From JBAXEO01 sp963789515 (GTDB lineage Bacteria > Actinomycetota > Coriobacteriia > Anaerosomatales > JAAXUF01), in assembly GCA_963789515.1 (NCBI GenBank), contig CAWBKW010000002.1, forward strand, positions 496,001 through 560,000: 64,000 bases of DNA. The letters run 5' to 3'. This document shows positions 28,838 through 38,382 of the stretch, in pieces (positions within the stretch are counted from its first letter, which is position 1; each line of letters opens with the position of its first letter). Below the pieces are notes generated by a model. It had not been told where the DNA came from. It saw only the letters and a program-made list of their open reading frames with translations, and searched no databases. A program made the translations under genes and the position numbers.

Positions 28838-29692
28838 ATGCGCGTCTTGCTCGTCCCGAACACCGCCAATCCTGCGGCGATAGGCGCCGCGGTGGAGCTT
28901 GCGACGTGGCTCAGTGGCCGGGGGCTCGAGCCCCGGATGGCGGTCACCGATGCCACTGAGTGCGGTTTGGCCGACCTCGCCATCGCGCCCTCGGAGATCG
29001 GCGAACCGGTGCTCACCGTCGCGCTGGGCGGCGACGGGACCATCCTCAAGGCGGTCCATCTCCTCGGCGAAGTGGAAGTACCGTTGCTTGGCGTGAAGTT
29101 CGGCAGGCTCGGGTTTCTTTCCGGGGCCGCGCCCGGATCGATTCGTCAGGCCATCGAGACCGTACTGGCGGGCGAGGCGCGGCTCGAGCGGCGGGCGACG
29201 TTGAGTGCCGAGGTGATCATGGAAGGCCGGAGCGTCGGCCGGTACCGTGCTCTCAACGAGGTCGTGGTGTCGCGCGGCGCGTCCGCCCGCGTCGTCGCCT
29301 TGGACGTGGCGGTCGATGGGCACCGGGTGATCTCGACACGCGCCGACGGCGTCATCGTCGCTACGGCCACCGGTTCGACCGCCTACGCGCTTTCAGCCGG
29401 TGGGCCGGTGGCGGCGCCGGAGTTCGGCGGCATGGTCGTGGTGCCGGTGGCCCCTCACACGCTGCAGACTCGCTCGCTGGTGACCGGGAGCGCCGACGTC
29501 GTTGAGATCACCCTGCCGGACCCGTCCCGCGCTGACGCGTGCGTCGTGGTCGACGGCGACCCTATGCCGTGTCGAAGGTCCATCGAGCGCGTGATCGTCT
29601 CACGCGGGGATCACGATGTGCTGCTGGTCAAACTCGACGGCCGCGACTTCTACCAGACGGTGGCCGAGGAGTTCTTCGGAGGCGCGCGTTGA
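28838..29692 (+). CDS. nadK: NAD kinase
   Basis: This enzyme phosphorylates NAD to NADP. The 284-residue protein shows LGGDGTILKAVHLLGEVEVP (GGDG substrate motif), KFGRLGFLSGAAP, ALNEVVVSRG (NE/D motif), VDGHRVISTRADGVIVATAT then GSTAYALSAGGPV. ATG at 28838, three bases after tlyA. The stop overlaps the TTG start of recN. Intact. Confidence 0.96.
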   Translation: MRVLLVPNTANPAAIGAAVELATWLSGRGLEPRMAVTDATECGLADLAIAPSEIGEPVLTVALGGDGTILKAVHLLGEVEVPLLGVKFGRLGFLSGAAPGSIRQAIETVLAGEARLERRATLSAEVIMEGRSVGRYRALNEVVVSRGASARVVALDVAVDGHRVISTRADGVIVATATGSTAYALSAGGPVAAPEFGGMVVVPVAPHTLQTRSLVTGSADVVEITLPDPSRADACVVVDGDPMPCRRSIERVIVSRGDHDVLLVKLDGRDFYQTVAEEFFGGAR

Positions 29693-31318
29693 TCGAAGAG
29701 CTCCACGTCCGGGACCTCGCCCTGATCGAGGAGGTCTGGCTCGAGTTCTCAGCGGGCATGACCGTCATGAGCGGGGAGACCGGCGCGGGCAAGACCGCCC
29801 TGGTCGGCGCTCTCAAGTTGTTGCTCGGGGAACGTGCCGATGCCGGCGCGGTCCGTGCGGGCCAGGCCGAGGCCATGGTCGAGGGGCGGTTCGCAGACGC
29901 CGACGGGGAGAGTGTGGCCAGGCGGCGCGTCGGTTCCGACGGGCGCAGCCGGTGCATGCTCGACGGCCAGATGGCGACGGTCGGCGCACTCGCGGAGCGG
30001 CTCGGGCCCCTGGTCGACCTGCACGGCCAACACGAGCACCAGGCGCTGCTTTCTTCGGCGACGCACGTCACGTATCTCGATCGCTGGGTCGGTGACGCGG
30101 CCCTGAGCGCACTCGCTGAGTATCGCGATGCGCGGGGGGAGCACGCCGCGACGCTCAGGGCAAGATCCGAGCTCGAGGAGCGGTTGGCGCGGGCCGAGCA
30201 GAACTCCGACTACTATCGGTTCGTTGCCGAGGAGATCGACCGCGTCGACCCCGTTCCCGGCGAAGATGCGGCTCTCGAGGCACGGCTTCCGGCGCTCCAG
30301 CACGGCGAGCAGCTCGCTCGAGGCCGCGAACGTTGCGGCAGAGGCCCTCCGCGGGGACGGGGGGGCGCTCGACGCGATCGCGACGGCAACCGCGTCGCTC
30401 TCGCGCGCCAAGGGGGTCGACCCGGCCCTCGATGTCCTCGCGGAGCAGCTCGGGGAAGCGTCCGCTCTCGTTGACGATGCGAGCGCCGAGTTACGCGCCT
30501 ACCGCGACCGCGTCGAGCACGACTCGGCGGCGCTCGACGAGGTTCTGGAACGCCTGGGCCAGCTCACCGGCCTGATGCGCAAGTACGGCCCCGATCTCGA
30601 CTCGGTGCTTGCGGCGCGGGCGGAAGCGGCCGGGGCACTGTCGGTGCGCGAGCAGGGATCGGGCGAGGCCGAGCGGGCGCGAGCAGCGGTCGAGCTGGCG
30701 CGGACACGCCTGCAGGCGGCGGCAAGGACCCTCGAAAGCGTCCGTGCTTCGGCCGCGCCCGAGTTCGTTGACGCGCTCTCCGATGCCGTCTCGGACCTCG
30801 CGATGTCGGGCGCACGCTTCGAGGTGGCCTTCGGCGAGCTGCCGTTCGATGCTTGGACGGCCGATGGGTCCCAGCGCGTCGAGTTCCTCTTTGCCCCCGC
30901 GCCCGGTCAGCCGGCACGCCCGCTTGCGCGAATCGCTTCCGGCGGTGAACTCTCGCGCGTGATGCTGGCACTCAAGGGCGTTCTCGGCGAGGCGGACACG
31001 GTTCGTACGCTCGTGTTCGATGAGGTCGACGCCGGTATCGGCGGTGCCACCGCGCACGCGGTCGGACGGCGGCTTCGGGAACTCTCGCATACCCACCAGG
31101 TCATCGTCGTCACCCACCTCGCACAAGTCGCGGCGTACGCCGATACGCAGGTGGTTGTCGAGAAGAGCCTGTCGGATGACTCGGCGTCAACGGCGGTGCG
31201 AATCGTCGACGGATTCGATCGCGAGAGCGAGATCGCACGGATGCTCTCGGGCAACGATTCAGCCGCGAGTCTCGCCCACGCCCGCGAGTTGCTCGCCGAG
31301 GCGGCAGCGACTCGCTGA
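29689..31318 (+). CDS. recN: DNA repair protein RecN; one frameshift
   Basis: An SMC-like ATPase acting at double-strand breaks. N-terminus IEELHVRDLALIEEVWLEFS and Walker A MSGETGAGKTALVGALKLLL; then VDLHGQHEHQALL, long coiled coils, and the C-terminal head RIASGGELSRVMLALKGVL (signature), VFDEVDAGIGG (Walker B) and IVVTHLAQVAAYAD. The frame breaks at about 30316 in CAGCTCGCTCGAG; one extra G, or a lost GC, is enough. Reconstructed length ~542, normal. TTG at 29689 overlaps the nadK stop. Confidence 0.94.
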
Positions 31319-31457
31319 GTGATTCCGTCGGCCCGCTCTTCGGACCGTCGGTCGTCCCGGCGTTGACACCCGCCCTGCTATGCTGGAACCCGTTGCCGAG
31401 GGAGCGCGCAGCCACGGAGCGCCATCCCCGCCGTCCGTCCCACCACACTGGAGACCC

Positions 31458-32573
31458 ATGCGCCACCAAGGCACCGCGAAGCTCGACAAGCGGACCAAGG
31501 ACCTCGTCCAGCGGCTCGGTCCCGAAGACGTGGCGATCATCGACCACGTCGACATGGACCGTGTGAGCGCCGAGTCACTCGTCGCGAGCGGCGTGGAAGT
31601 GGTCGTGAACGCCTCTCCGTCGATCTCGGGAGCCTATCCGAATGTCGGGCCGCTCCTGCTTGCTCGCGGCGGAGTCACGCTCATCGACGACGTGGGCCGA
31701 GAGATATTCGACACCATCGACGAGGGCGACCAGATCGAGGTCGTCGGCGATGAGGTCCTCCGCGACGGGGTGGTCCACGCTGTGGGGGCCCGGCTGACCG
31801 TTGCGGAGATCGAGCAGAAGATGGAGGAGGCCAAGGCCGGACTCGGCGAGCAACTCGATCGTTTCGCGCGCAATACCATCGAGTACCTCGAGAAGGAGAA
31901 GTCGATACTGACTGACGAGACCTGGGTCCCTGAGACCAAGGTCGAGATGTACGGCCGCCACGTCCTGGTCGTTGTGAGGGGCTATGACTTCAAGCAGGAC
32001 CTCGATGCCCTGAAGCCGTATGTGAGTGAGATGCGACCCGTGCTGGTCGGCGTGGACGGGGGAGCCGATGCGATCATGGAGGCCGGCTTCTCGCCCGACA
32101 TCATCGTCGGCGACATGGACTCGGTGACCGACCAGGCTCTCAAGAGCGGGGCGCAGCTCATCGTGCACGCGTACGAGGACGGTCGCGCGCCCGGCATGGA
32201 GCGGCTGACCCAGCTCGGACTCGAGGGGACGCCGTGGCCGCTGGCGGCCACGAGCGAGGACCTGGCGCTGCTCCTCGCCTGGGAGTCGGGCGCGGACCTG
32301 ATCGTGGCGGTCGGCACGCACGCCAATCTCGTTGAGTACCTCGACAAGGGGCGCAAGGGCATGGCGAGCTCATTCCTTGTCAGGCTCAAGGTGGGGCCGA
32401 AGCTCGTCGACGCGAAGGGCGTCAACAAGCTCTACCGCGCCTCGGTGAGCCCCGGCTACCTCATCCTCATCGTCGCCGCCGCGTTGGTGGTCGTTTCGGC
32501 AGTGGTCCTGATCTCTCCGGTGGCGCGCTCATTCATCGAGCTCGTCGTATTGCGGATCCGCGCGTCCTTCTAG
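31458..32573 (+). CDS. steA: SteA-like cytokinetic/envelope protein
   Basis: This 371-residue protein matches actinobacterial SteA (Rv1697 family). The middle has a thiamine-pyrophosphokinase-like fold (VGVDGGADAIMEAGFSPDII then GDMDSVTD). The C-terminus carries one membrane helix (SPGYLILIVAAALVVVSAVV). In Corynebacterium SteA and SteB act together at division sites to control cell separation. N-terminus RHQGTAKLDKRTKDLVQRLG fits the family from ATG 31458, preceded by GGAGACCC. The SteB gene is next. Frame intact. Confidence 0.9.
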   Translation: MRHQGTAKLDKRTKDLVQRLGPEDVAIIDHVDMDRVSAESLVASGVEVVVNASPSISGAYPNVGPLLLARGGVTLIDDVGREIFDTIDEGDQIEVVGDEVLRDGVVHAVGARLTVAEIEQKMEEAKAGLGEQLDRFARNTIEYLEKEKSILTDETWVPETKVEMYGRHVLVVVRGYDFKQDLDALKPYVSEMRPVLVGVDGGADAIMEAGFSPDIIVGDMDSVTDQALKSGAQLIVHAYEDGRAPGMERLTQLGLEGTPWPLAATSEDLALLLAWESGADLIVAVGTHANLVEYLDKGRKGMASSFLVRLKVGPKLVDAKGVNKLYRASVSPGYLILIVAAALVVVSAVVLISPVARSFIELVVLRIRASF

Positions 32574-32601
32574 CATCTGACCGCCCTGCAAGGAGTTGCC
32601 C

Positions 32602-33448
32602 GTGTACAACATCAGGTATCACATCGCATCACTGGTGGCCGTGTTCCTCGCGCTCGCGCTCGGTCTGGTATTGGGCGGATTGGTGGTGCGGCAGGGGGGC
32701 TTTGACAAGCAGCAGAGCGCCATCGTGTCGGGCCTGCAGAAGGAGTTCGCCTCCCTCAAGAGACAGAACACGAAGCTGAAGAGCGACCTGTCCTTCGAGA
32801 AGGGGTTCTCGACCCAGATGACCACCGCATGGATCACGGGCCGACTCAGCGGACGATCGGTTCTGGTCATCACGACAGCCAAGAAGGGCGCAGCCGGAGA
32901 TGCGGCGATCGAGGCGATCAAGGCCGCCGGCGGCAACGCGGCCGTGGTGACCATGATCAAGCCCGAGTTCGGCCTCGCCGACAAGACCGTCGTCGCGGCC
33001 GCTGCGGTCGGTGCTCGGCAGCTCGACGGAACTCAAGACCGGGGTTCCGAGCGCACTGGCCTCCGAGTGGAGCACGCCCGACGTGGCGCGCCCGGTGACC
33101 GACGCGCTCCAGACCGCAGGCGCGATCACGGTGACCGGTCTACCCAGCAGCATCGGTGCCACGCAGGTCGTCGATGTCGCGGCGTTCGAGGGGAAGCCGG
33201 ATGCGCTCGCGCTGGATGTCGCCCAGGCCTACGCTGCCGCCGGGCGCTTCGCACTGGGCGCTCAGATGCCTACGCCCGACACGGGGGTGGCCGCCGCCGC
33301 CGCTGCTCGCCAACTCTCGGCGTTCGACACGCTCGGCACAAACGCCGGCCGCTTCACCCTCGTCGCGCTCTTCACCGGAGGCGAGCAGGGGTTCTACAGC
33401 GTCGACTCCAACGCCACGGCGAAGTATCCGCCGGTTCCGGTGCCCTAG
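32602..33448 (+). CDS. steB: SteB/MctB-family protein (DUF3186, 'copper transporter'); one frameshift
   Basis: Starts YNIRYHIASLVAVFLALALG (one membrane helix), then a coiled coil (KEFASLKRQNTKLKSDLSFE) and an Rossmann-like extracytoplasmic part (GRSVLVITTAKKGAAGDAAI). The frame is lost at GG 33010-33011: one G fewer gives AAVVLGSSTELKTGVPSALA and reads on to 33448. M. tuberculosis MctB (Rv1698) limits copper, and Corynebacterium SteB works with SteA in cell separation. Adjacency to steA favours the second role. Start GTG 32602, six bases after AAGGAG; TTG 32596 is possible. Confidence 0.88.
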
Positions 33449-34154
33449 CGCCGCCTAGGAGTCGGCTCGGCGAACGGGTGGCTTCTCGCGCCAGAGCGAC
33501 CAGGAGTGCGAGACCAACGTGAACGAACTGGCGGCCGCGGTGGACGAACCCCTTGAGGTTTCGCCCCGTCGCTGAGTGGGACATCGTAGTGGGTACCTCG
33601 ACCAGGCTGAACCCGGCGCGCAGAGCCCGAATGGTGAGACCCACTTCCACGCCATACCCCGCCGAGAATGGGCGGACCGTCGCGAGGCACGATCGCGTGA
33701 GCGCGCGTTGTCCGGACAGGGGCGCCCGGGCATCGAAGTCGCCGCCGAGCCGCTCGATCCCGAAGCGCGCGAGCCGCTTCACGAGGCCGAACCCGGCCTT
33801 ACCTGCCGGCTGGGGGAACGTGGCGATCGCCATGTCGGCGGCGCCCGCGAGCAGGGGAGCGGTCAGGAGCGCGCCTTGCGCGGCGCTGGCGCCAAGGTCG
33901 CCGTCGAGCAGGAGCACGATGTCGGCGTCCTCGACGCGCTTCGCTCCGAACTCGAGCGCCGCGCCTTTGCCGTGGGAGCCGAGCAGCCGCACGACCTTGG
34001 CGCCGGCCTTCTCGGCGAGCTGGTCCGTGTCGTCCTCGGAGCCGTCGTCGATGACGATGACGCGCGTGACACCCGGGATGGTGAGCGCCGCCGCGACGGT
34101 CGCGGCGATCGAACCGGCCTCGTCGCGCGCCGGGATGAGGACTGCGATGTTCAC
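33372..34154 (-). CDS. GT2-family glycosyltransferase
   Basis: Starts MNIAVLIPARDEAGSIAATV, with IVIDDGSEDDTDQLAEKAGA and the metal-binding DGDLG motif: a GT-A fold like dolichyl-phosphate-sugar or glucosyl-3-phosphoglycerate synthases. Relatives transfer a sugar from a nucleotide donor to a lipid phosphate or a small acceptor. The last ~30 residues overlap the convergent steB by 77 bases. An extra base near 33500 would instead end the protein at 33456 (LWREKPPVRRADS) and remove the overlap, so the 3' end is doubtful. Its stop side faces steB; murJ lies directly upstream, three bases away. Confidence 0.82.
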   Translation of the reverse strand: MNIAVLIPARDEAGSIAATVAAALTIPGVTRVIVIDDGSEDDTDQLAEKAGAKVVRLLGSHGKGAALEFGAKRVEDADIVLLLDGDLGASAAQGALLTAPLLAGAADMAIATFPQPAGKAGFGLVKRLARFGIERLGGDFDARAPLSGQRALTRSCLATVRPFSAGYGVEVGLTIRALRAGFSLVEVPTTMSHSATGRNLKGFVHRGRQFVHVGLALLVALAREATRSPSRLLGGARAPEPADTSPWRWSRRCRTPARLR

Positions 34155-34156
34155 GG

Positions 34157-35839
34157 CTACTCACCGTCCCTGGTGCGGGATCGGGCGGCGAGACGCTTGA
34201 ATCCGTCGATCGCCACGGATACCTCGCGTACCCCGAGGAGCCGGCCGAGGGTGATGGCGAGCGCCAGCCCCACGAACCCGCCCGCGGCGACCTGAACGAG
34301 CGAGCCCGCGACGCCCCCGACGACCGGCGCGAGCGCGAGCGCGATCGCCCATGCCGCAGCGGCCGCGACGACGGAGGCCAGGAGCATGCGGCCGAACACC
34401 GACCCGACCCCACGCAGGTCGTAGCCGCCGATACGCCGGCGCAGGAGTATCGCGAGCGTGACGGAGCTCAGCGTGAAGAAGACCACGTCGGCGATGGGCA
34501 TGCCGTTGATGCCGATGCCGGGCCACGCGCCGATGCCGGTCGAGAGCACCACGTACAGGCCGATCTGGACGACCGTGAGCGCGATGTTGACGAGCATGGG
34601 GGTGCGCGTGTCCTTGAGCGAGTAGAACGTCCGGAGCAGGAACATGGTGCTCGCGTAGAAGATCAGTCCGCAGGCCCACCAACGCAGGGCCCCCACGACG
34701 AGCGGCACGTCGGACGCCTTGAACGCGCCGACGCGGTACAGCGAGACGAGGGGGGTCGCCAGGGCGATCAGCAGCGCGGATGTCGGAAGCATCAGGACGC
34801 CCGTAGTCCGCAGCCCTCGCAGGAACGTCGACTTGAACTCCTCGGTGTCCTGACGTCCGGCCGCGTCCGCGAGCTCGGTGAAGACGGCCGTGGCCAGGGC
34901 GACGGCGAGGATGCCGTAGGGGAGCTGGTAGAAGATCCACGCGTAGGTGAGGATCGACGGGCCGGTCGGCGAGACAGCGAATGCCGACGCGTTGCGAAAG
35001 GAGACCGCTACCAGATTCGTCACGACGTAGATGACGGTCGGCACCGCAAGCCACAGCATCCGGCGCAGCGCCGGGTCTTCGAGGCCGAGCCCCCAGCTGT
35101 GGCGCCAGCCGGTCTTGAGCAGAGCGGGAACCTGCACGGCGAACATGACGAGCACCGCCAGTGTCGTCCCGGCGGCCAAGACCACCAGCGAGAGGCCGAA
35201 GTCCCCCCGCAGCGCGACGAACGCGATCATCGTCGCGATCGCCACAAGGTTGTTGAAGATCGGGCCGACCGCGGGCCAGAAGTACTTGCGCTGCGAGTTG
35301 AGCACCGCCGAGATGACCGACCCGGCGCCGTACAGCACGACCTGGATCGCGAAGAACTTGAAGAAGAACGTCGCTTCGGGCACCACCAGAGACGCCTGAT
35401 CGGCGGGCATGCGGAACGTCTGCGTCCAGACGAACGGTGCGGGGAACAGCGTGCCGATGATCCCGACGACGCCCAGAACGAGAACGGTCAGGTTGAAGAC
35501 ATGGCTGGTGAATCGCCAGGCGGTCTCCTCGTCCTTGGTCTCGCGCAGCTCCATGAACGTCGGGATGAACAGCGAGGAGATGATCCCGCCCGCGGCGAGC
35601 TCGAAGATCATGTTGGGGATGTTGTTCGCCACCGTGTAGGCGGACATCAGGCCGGTGGCGCCCAGCGCAAAGGCGGTCGCCCACATACGCAGGAAGCCGC
35701 TGACGCGCGACAGCGTCGTCGCGGTCGACATCATCGCGGCCGATCGTGCGATGGAGGGTTTGCTGATGGCGGAGTCCTTCTTCTGATCCTGCCGGGCCGA
35801 GGTCGCGGCGCTCCATGCTGCCTCAGGGTGCCGCGACAA
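34157..35839 (-). CDS. murJ: Lipid II flippase MurJ
   Basis: A polytopic MOP-superfamily protein of up to 560 residues, flipping lipid II for wall synthesis. Conserved segments: TLSRVSGFLRMWATAFALGA, ANNIPNMIFELAAGGIISSL and FIPTFMELRETKDEE, with about fourteen hydrophobic helices. M. tuberculosis MurJ carries a large pseudokinase tail; this one stops after the last helix. The start is uncertain: the TTG at 35839 gives a 36-residue hydrophilic extension, ATG at 35734 or 35731 begins just before the conserved part. The gene continues the minus-strand pair with the glycosyltransferase. Confidence 0.94.
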   Translation of the reverse strand: MSRHPEAAWSAATSARQDQKKDSAISKPSIARSAAMMSTATTLSRVSGFLRMWATAFALGATGLMSAYTVANNIPNMIFELAAGGIISSLFIPTFMELRETKDEETAWRFTSHVFNLTVLVLGVVGIIGTLFPAPFVWTQTFRMPADQASLVVPEATFFFKFFAIQVVLYGAGSVISAVLNSQRKYFWPAVGPIFNNLVAIATMIAFVALRGDFGLSLVVLAAGTTLAVLVMFAVQVPALLKTGWRHSWGLGLEDPALRRMLWLAVPTVIYVVTNLVAVSFRNASAFAVSPTGPSILTYAWIFYQLPYGILAVALATAVFTELADAAGRQDTEEFKSTFLRGLRTTGVLMLPTSALLIALATPLVSLYRVGAFKASDVPLVVGALRWWACGLIFYASTMFLLRTFYSLKDTRTPMLVNIALTVVQIGLYVVLSTGIGAWPGIGINGMPIADVVFFTLSSVTLAILLRRRIGGYDLRGVGSVFGRMLLASVVAAAAAWAIALALAPVVGGVAGSLVQVAAGGFVGLALAITLGRLLGVREVSVAIDGFKRLAARSRTRDGE

Positions 35840-36063
35840 GTGTACCGAAACCTCGTCGAATCACGTTGTCGGGCCGCCAACGAAGCGCAACGAACCGGCC
35901 GTTCTCGCACCGTCGCAGTTGGGCCCGCCCGTTTTCGGTATACTCGGCACGGGCGCTGACGCCCGGTATGCGCGGTTCCGCGCACTCCGCACACACCATC
36001 CCCCGAAGTGTCGAACCAGCGAACAAGGGCTTCATCGTGCCCGGCGGCTGGCTGGAGTGGTGC

Positions 36064-38382
36064 ATGAAGCGTGCTTGGCCGATAGCCGTGCTGGTCGCCA
36101 TGTTGGCCGTGGCCGGTCTGTCCGACGCGTCACCCGCGTTCGCCTCCGCGTCACCGGTGGCCCCTCGAATCGAGCACGTCACGATCGTGCTTGCGCCCTA
36201 CCTCACCTGGTCCGATGTCACCCCCACGTCGACTCCGAACCTCTGGCGCATGGCCGAGAAGGGCGCGATCGGTGCCGTCAACTCGCGGAGTCGTGTGCGC
36301 GAGCCGGGTCAGCCGGCATCGCCGGTCGAGGGTGCCTTGGGGCTCTCGGCGGGCGCTTGGGCCCAACCCGACTTCCTGGCCATGGCCGCCTACAACGCGA
36401 CCGAGACCGTGGAAGCATCCGAGACGGCGCAGGCCGTCTATCGCCGTGTGTTCGGCGCCGGGATGGACGGTGCCCAGATCGGGTATCTGGGACTGCCGGC
36501 CACACAGCAGCTGCAGGGCGGGTCGTCGTCGGGCGCAGTCCTCGGTTCGCTGGGTCAGGCCGTCCTCGATGCCAACGGCCTGACCGCCGCCGTCGGGAAC
36601 TCCGACGCCGGGGTGTCCGGCGGTCAGGCGGGGAGATCGCGGCCTGCGGCGGTCACCGCGATGGACCTCGTCGGGCTGGTGCGCTACGGGGACGTGTCGG
36701 CCGACCTCCTCAAGAACACGCCCCGTGCGCCGTACGGCGTCTCGACTGACCTGGTGAGGTTCGAGCGGGTATTCGGCCGTGCCGACGCGTACGCGAGGGG
36801 CCACCGGGGACCGTCGCTCGTCGTCCTCGACGCGGGCGACCCCACGCGAGCCCGGCGCTTCGCGAGTCAGGTCACGCCGGAGGTGCAACGCGCGCAGTGG
36901 CGTTCCGCCCTCGGCACCCTCGATGCGGTGGTCGGCATGGCCGAGAAGCGCCGCGGGCCGGACGGCATGGTCATCGTCGTGTCCCAGTCGCTCTATCCAT
37001 CGGCCGACGGTCTGCCCGGCGGACTCGGGGCCGCGATCGTGTCCGGGCAGGGATGGACCGGGTATCTGACCTCGTCGTCAACGCACCGGACCGGTGTGGT
37101 GACCAACATCGACGTCACCGCCACAGCGCTCGATGCCCTCGGCATCAACCGGCCGGTCTCCGTGCTCGGCGATCCGATGGAGCCGGCTTCCGGGCCCGTG
37201 GCGCTCGAGGCACGGGTCGCGCGGCTTGGCAGGATGAGCGCGGCGGCAGTCGCGATCGAGTCGCCCAAGCCGAGTGTCCTCAACGGCTTCATCGTGCTGG
37301 TGGTCATGGTGCTCGCCTTGTCCGCGGTGCTGCTCGGCCTGCCGCGCTCGTGGCATGGTCGGGCTCTGCCGCGGTTCGCCCGCGGACTCCAGGCGCTCCT
37401 GCTTCTGACGCTCTCGGTTCCGCTCGCCAGCTGGCTCATGTTCTTGGTGACACCGTTGCCTGCGACGCCTGGGATCGCGGTGGCGTCGCTTGTGGGGACC
37501 ACCGCGGTGGTCTGGCTCGCGTCACTGCTCTCGTGGTGGCGCCTGCCCCTCCGCGTGCCGGTGGCGGGACTGGGGCTGTCGCTGGTCGCGCTGCTTGTCG
37601 CCGAGCAGCTGTTCGGCGCGCCCCTCTCGTTCGCCGGGTTCTTCAGCTACTCGCCGCTTCTCGCTGCGCGCTTCTACGGGATGGGTAACGAGGCGGCGGC
37701 ATTGATCTTCGGCGCGTCGATCGTGGGGGCGGCCCTACTCTTCGACCAGTGGCCCGACTCGCGCTTCAGTGTGCTCGGACGCAGATGGGGTCTTCCGGTG
37801 CTCGGAATCGCGGTAGTCGGCGTGGCTGCCGCGCCGTTCCTCGGAGCCAACGTCGGTGTCGCGGTGTGGGCGTTGGCGGGATTCGCCTGCGCATGGATGC
37901 TCATGAACGGACGCAGGATCGGCGTGGGAAGCGTCTTGGCCATCGTGGCGCTCACGGTGGTGGTGCTGGCCGTCTTCTCGGCGATCGACCTGCTGGGCGG
38001 TGGCGAGCAGACGCATCTCGGACGCGCACTGGCAAGCGCCGGCCAGGGCGGGATCTCGCAGCTGTGGGCGATCGTCGCGCGCAAGGCCGAGACCAACCTC
38101 CGGGTGCTGACCTCGACGAACTGGTCGTGGATCCTGGCCGCCACACTCGCCTTCCTGGGCTGGGCGCGCTTCCGGCCCGGCGGCGACTTCGAGGCCCTTG
38201 CCGCTGAGAACCCGAACTACATCGCAGCGATCGTGGCTACGCTGGTCGGCGGGGCACTCGCCTTGATGACGGAGGACTCAGGAATCGTCATTCCGTCGCT
38301 GATCATGCTCTACACCGGCACCGGACTCGCCTGGCTCGCGCTTGGGCGTCTTGGAAGCGCCGACCCCGGGGAGACCACGTGA
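36064..38382 (+). CDS. Large membrane protein: alkaline-phosphatase-like N-domain plus polytopic C-domain
   Basis: The 772-residue protein has a signal peptide (KRAWPIAVLVAMLAVAGLSD...FASA). About residues 35-400 resemble the AlkP/phosphodiesterase fold (IEHVTIVLAPYLTWSDVTPT, TPNLWRMAEKGAIGAVNSRS, LVVLDAG, VVVSQSLY, TNIDVTATALDALGI). From ~410 on there are about ten membrane helices with a central GFFSYSPLLAARFYGMGNEA motif. I do not recognise a named family. It lies between the murJ side and a MraY-like gene, so a role in an envelope glycolipid is plausible. ATG 36064 is the start closest to a signal peptide. Intact. Confidence 0.65.
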   Translation: MKRAWPIAVLVAMLAVAGLSDASPAFASASPVAPRIEHVTIVLAPYLTWSDVTPTSTPNLWRMAEKGAIGAVNSRSRVREPGQPASPVEGALGLSAGAWAQPDFLAMAAYNATETVEASETAQAVYRRVFGAGMDGAQIGYLGLPATQQLQGGSSSGAVLGSLGQAVLDANGLTAAVGNSDAGVSGGQAGRSRPAAVTAMDLVGLVRYGDVSADLLKNTPRAPYGVSTDLVRFERVFGRADAYARGHRGPSLVVLDAGDPTRARRFASQVTPEVQRAQWRSALGTLDAVVGMAEKRRGPDGMVIVVSQSLYPSADGLPGGLGAAIVSGQGWTGYLTSSSTHRTGVVTNIDVTATALDALGINRPVSVLGDPMEPASGPVALEARVARLGRMSAAAVAIESPKPSVLNGFIVLVVMVLALSAVLLGLPRSWHGRALPRFARGLQALLLLTLSVPLASWLMFLVTPLPATPGIAVASLVGTTAVVWLASLLSWWRLPLRVPVAGLGLSLVALLVAEQLFGAPLSFAGFFSYSPLLAARFYGMGNEAAALIFGASIVGAALLFDQWPDSRFSVLGRRWGLPVLGIAVVGVAAAPFLGANVGVAVWALAGFACAWMLMNGRRIGVGSVLAIVALTVVVLAVFSAIDLLGGGEQTHLGRALASAGQGGISQLWAIVARKAETNLRVLTSTNWSWILAATLAFLGWARFRPGGDFEALAAENPNYIAAIVATLVGGALALMTEDSGIVIPSLIMLYTGTGLAWLALGRLGSADPGETT

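Noticed and set aside
31363..31384. TTGACA followed by TATGCT upstream of steA as a promoter
   Set aside because: The spacing is only ten bases, too short for a sigma-70 promoter; the -10 alone may still work but cannot be supported.
33372..33448. A true 77-base convergent overlap of steB and the glycosyltransferase gene
   Set aside because: An extra base near 33500 would end the glycosyltransferase at 33456 with a natural C-terminus and remove the overlap; the pattern of breaks in this window makes that more likely.
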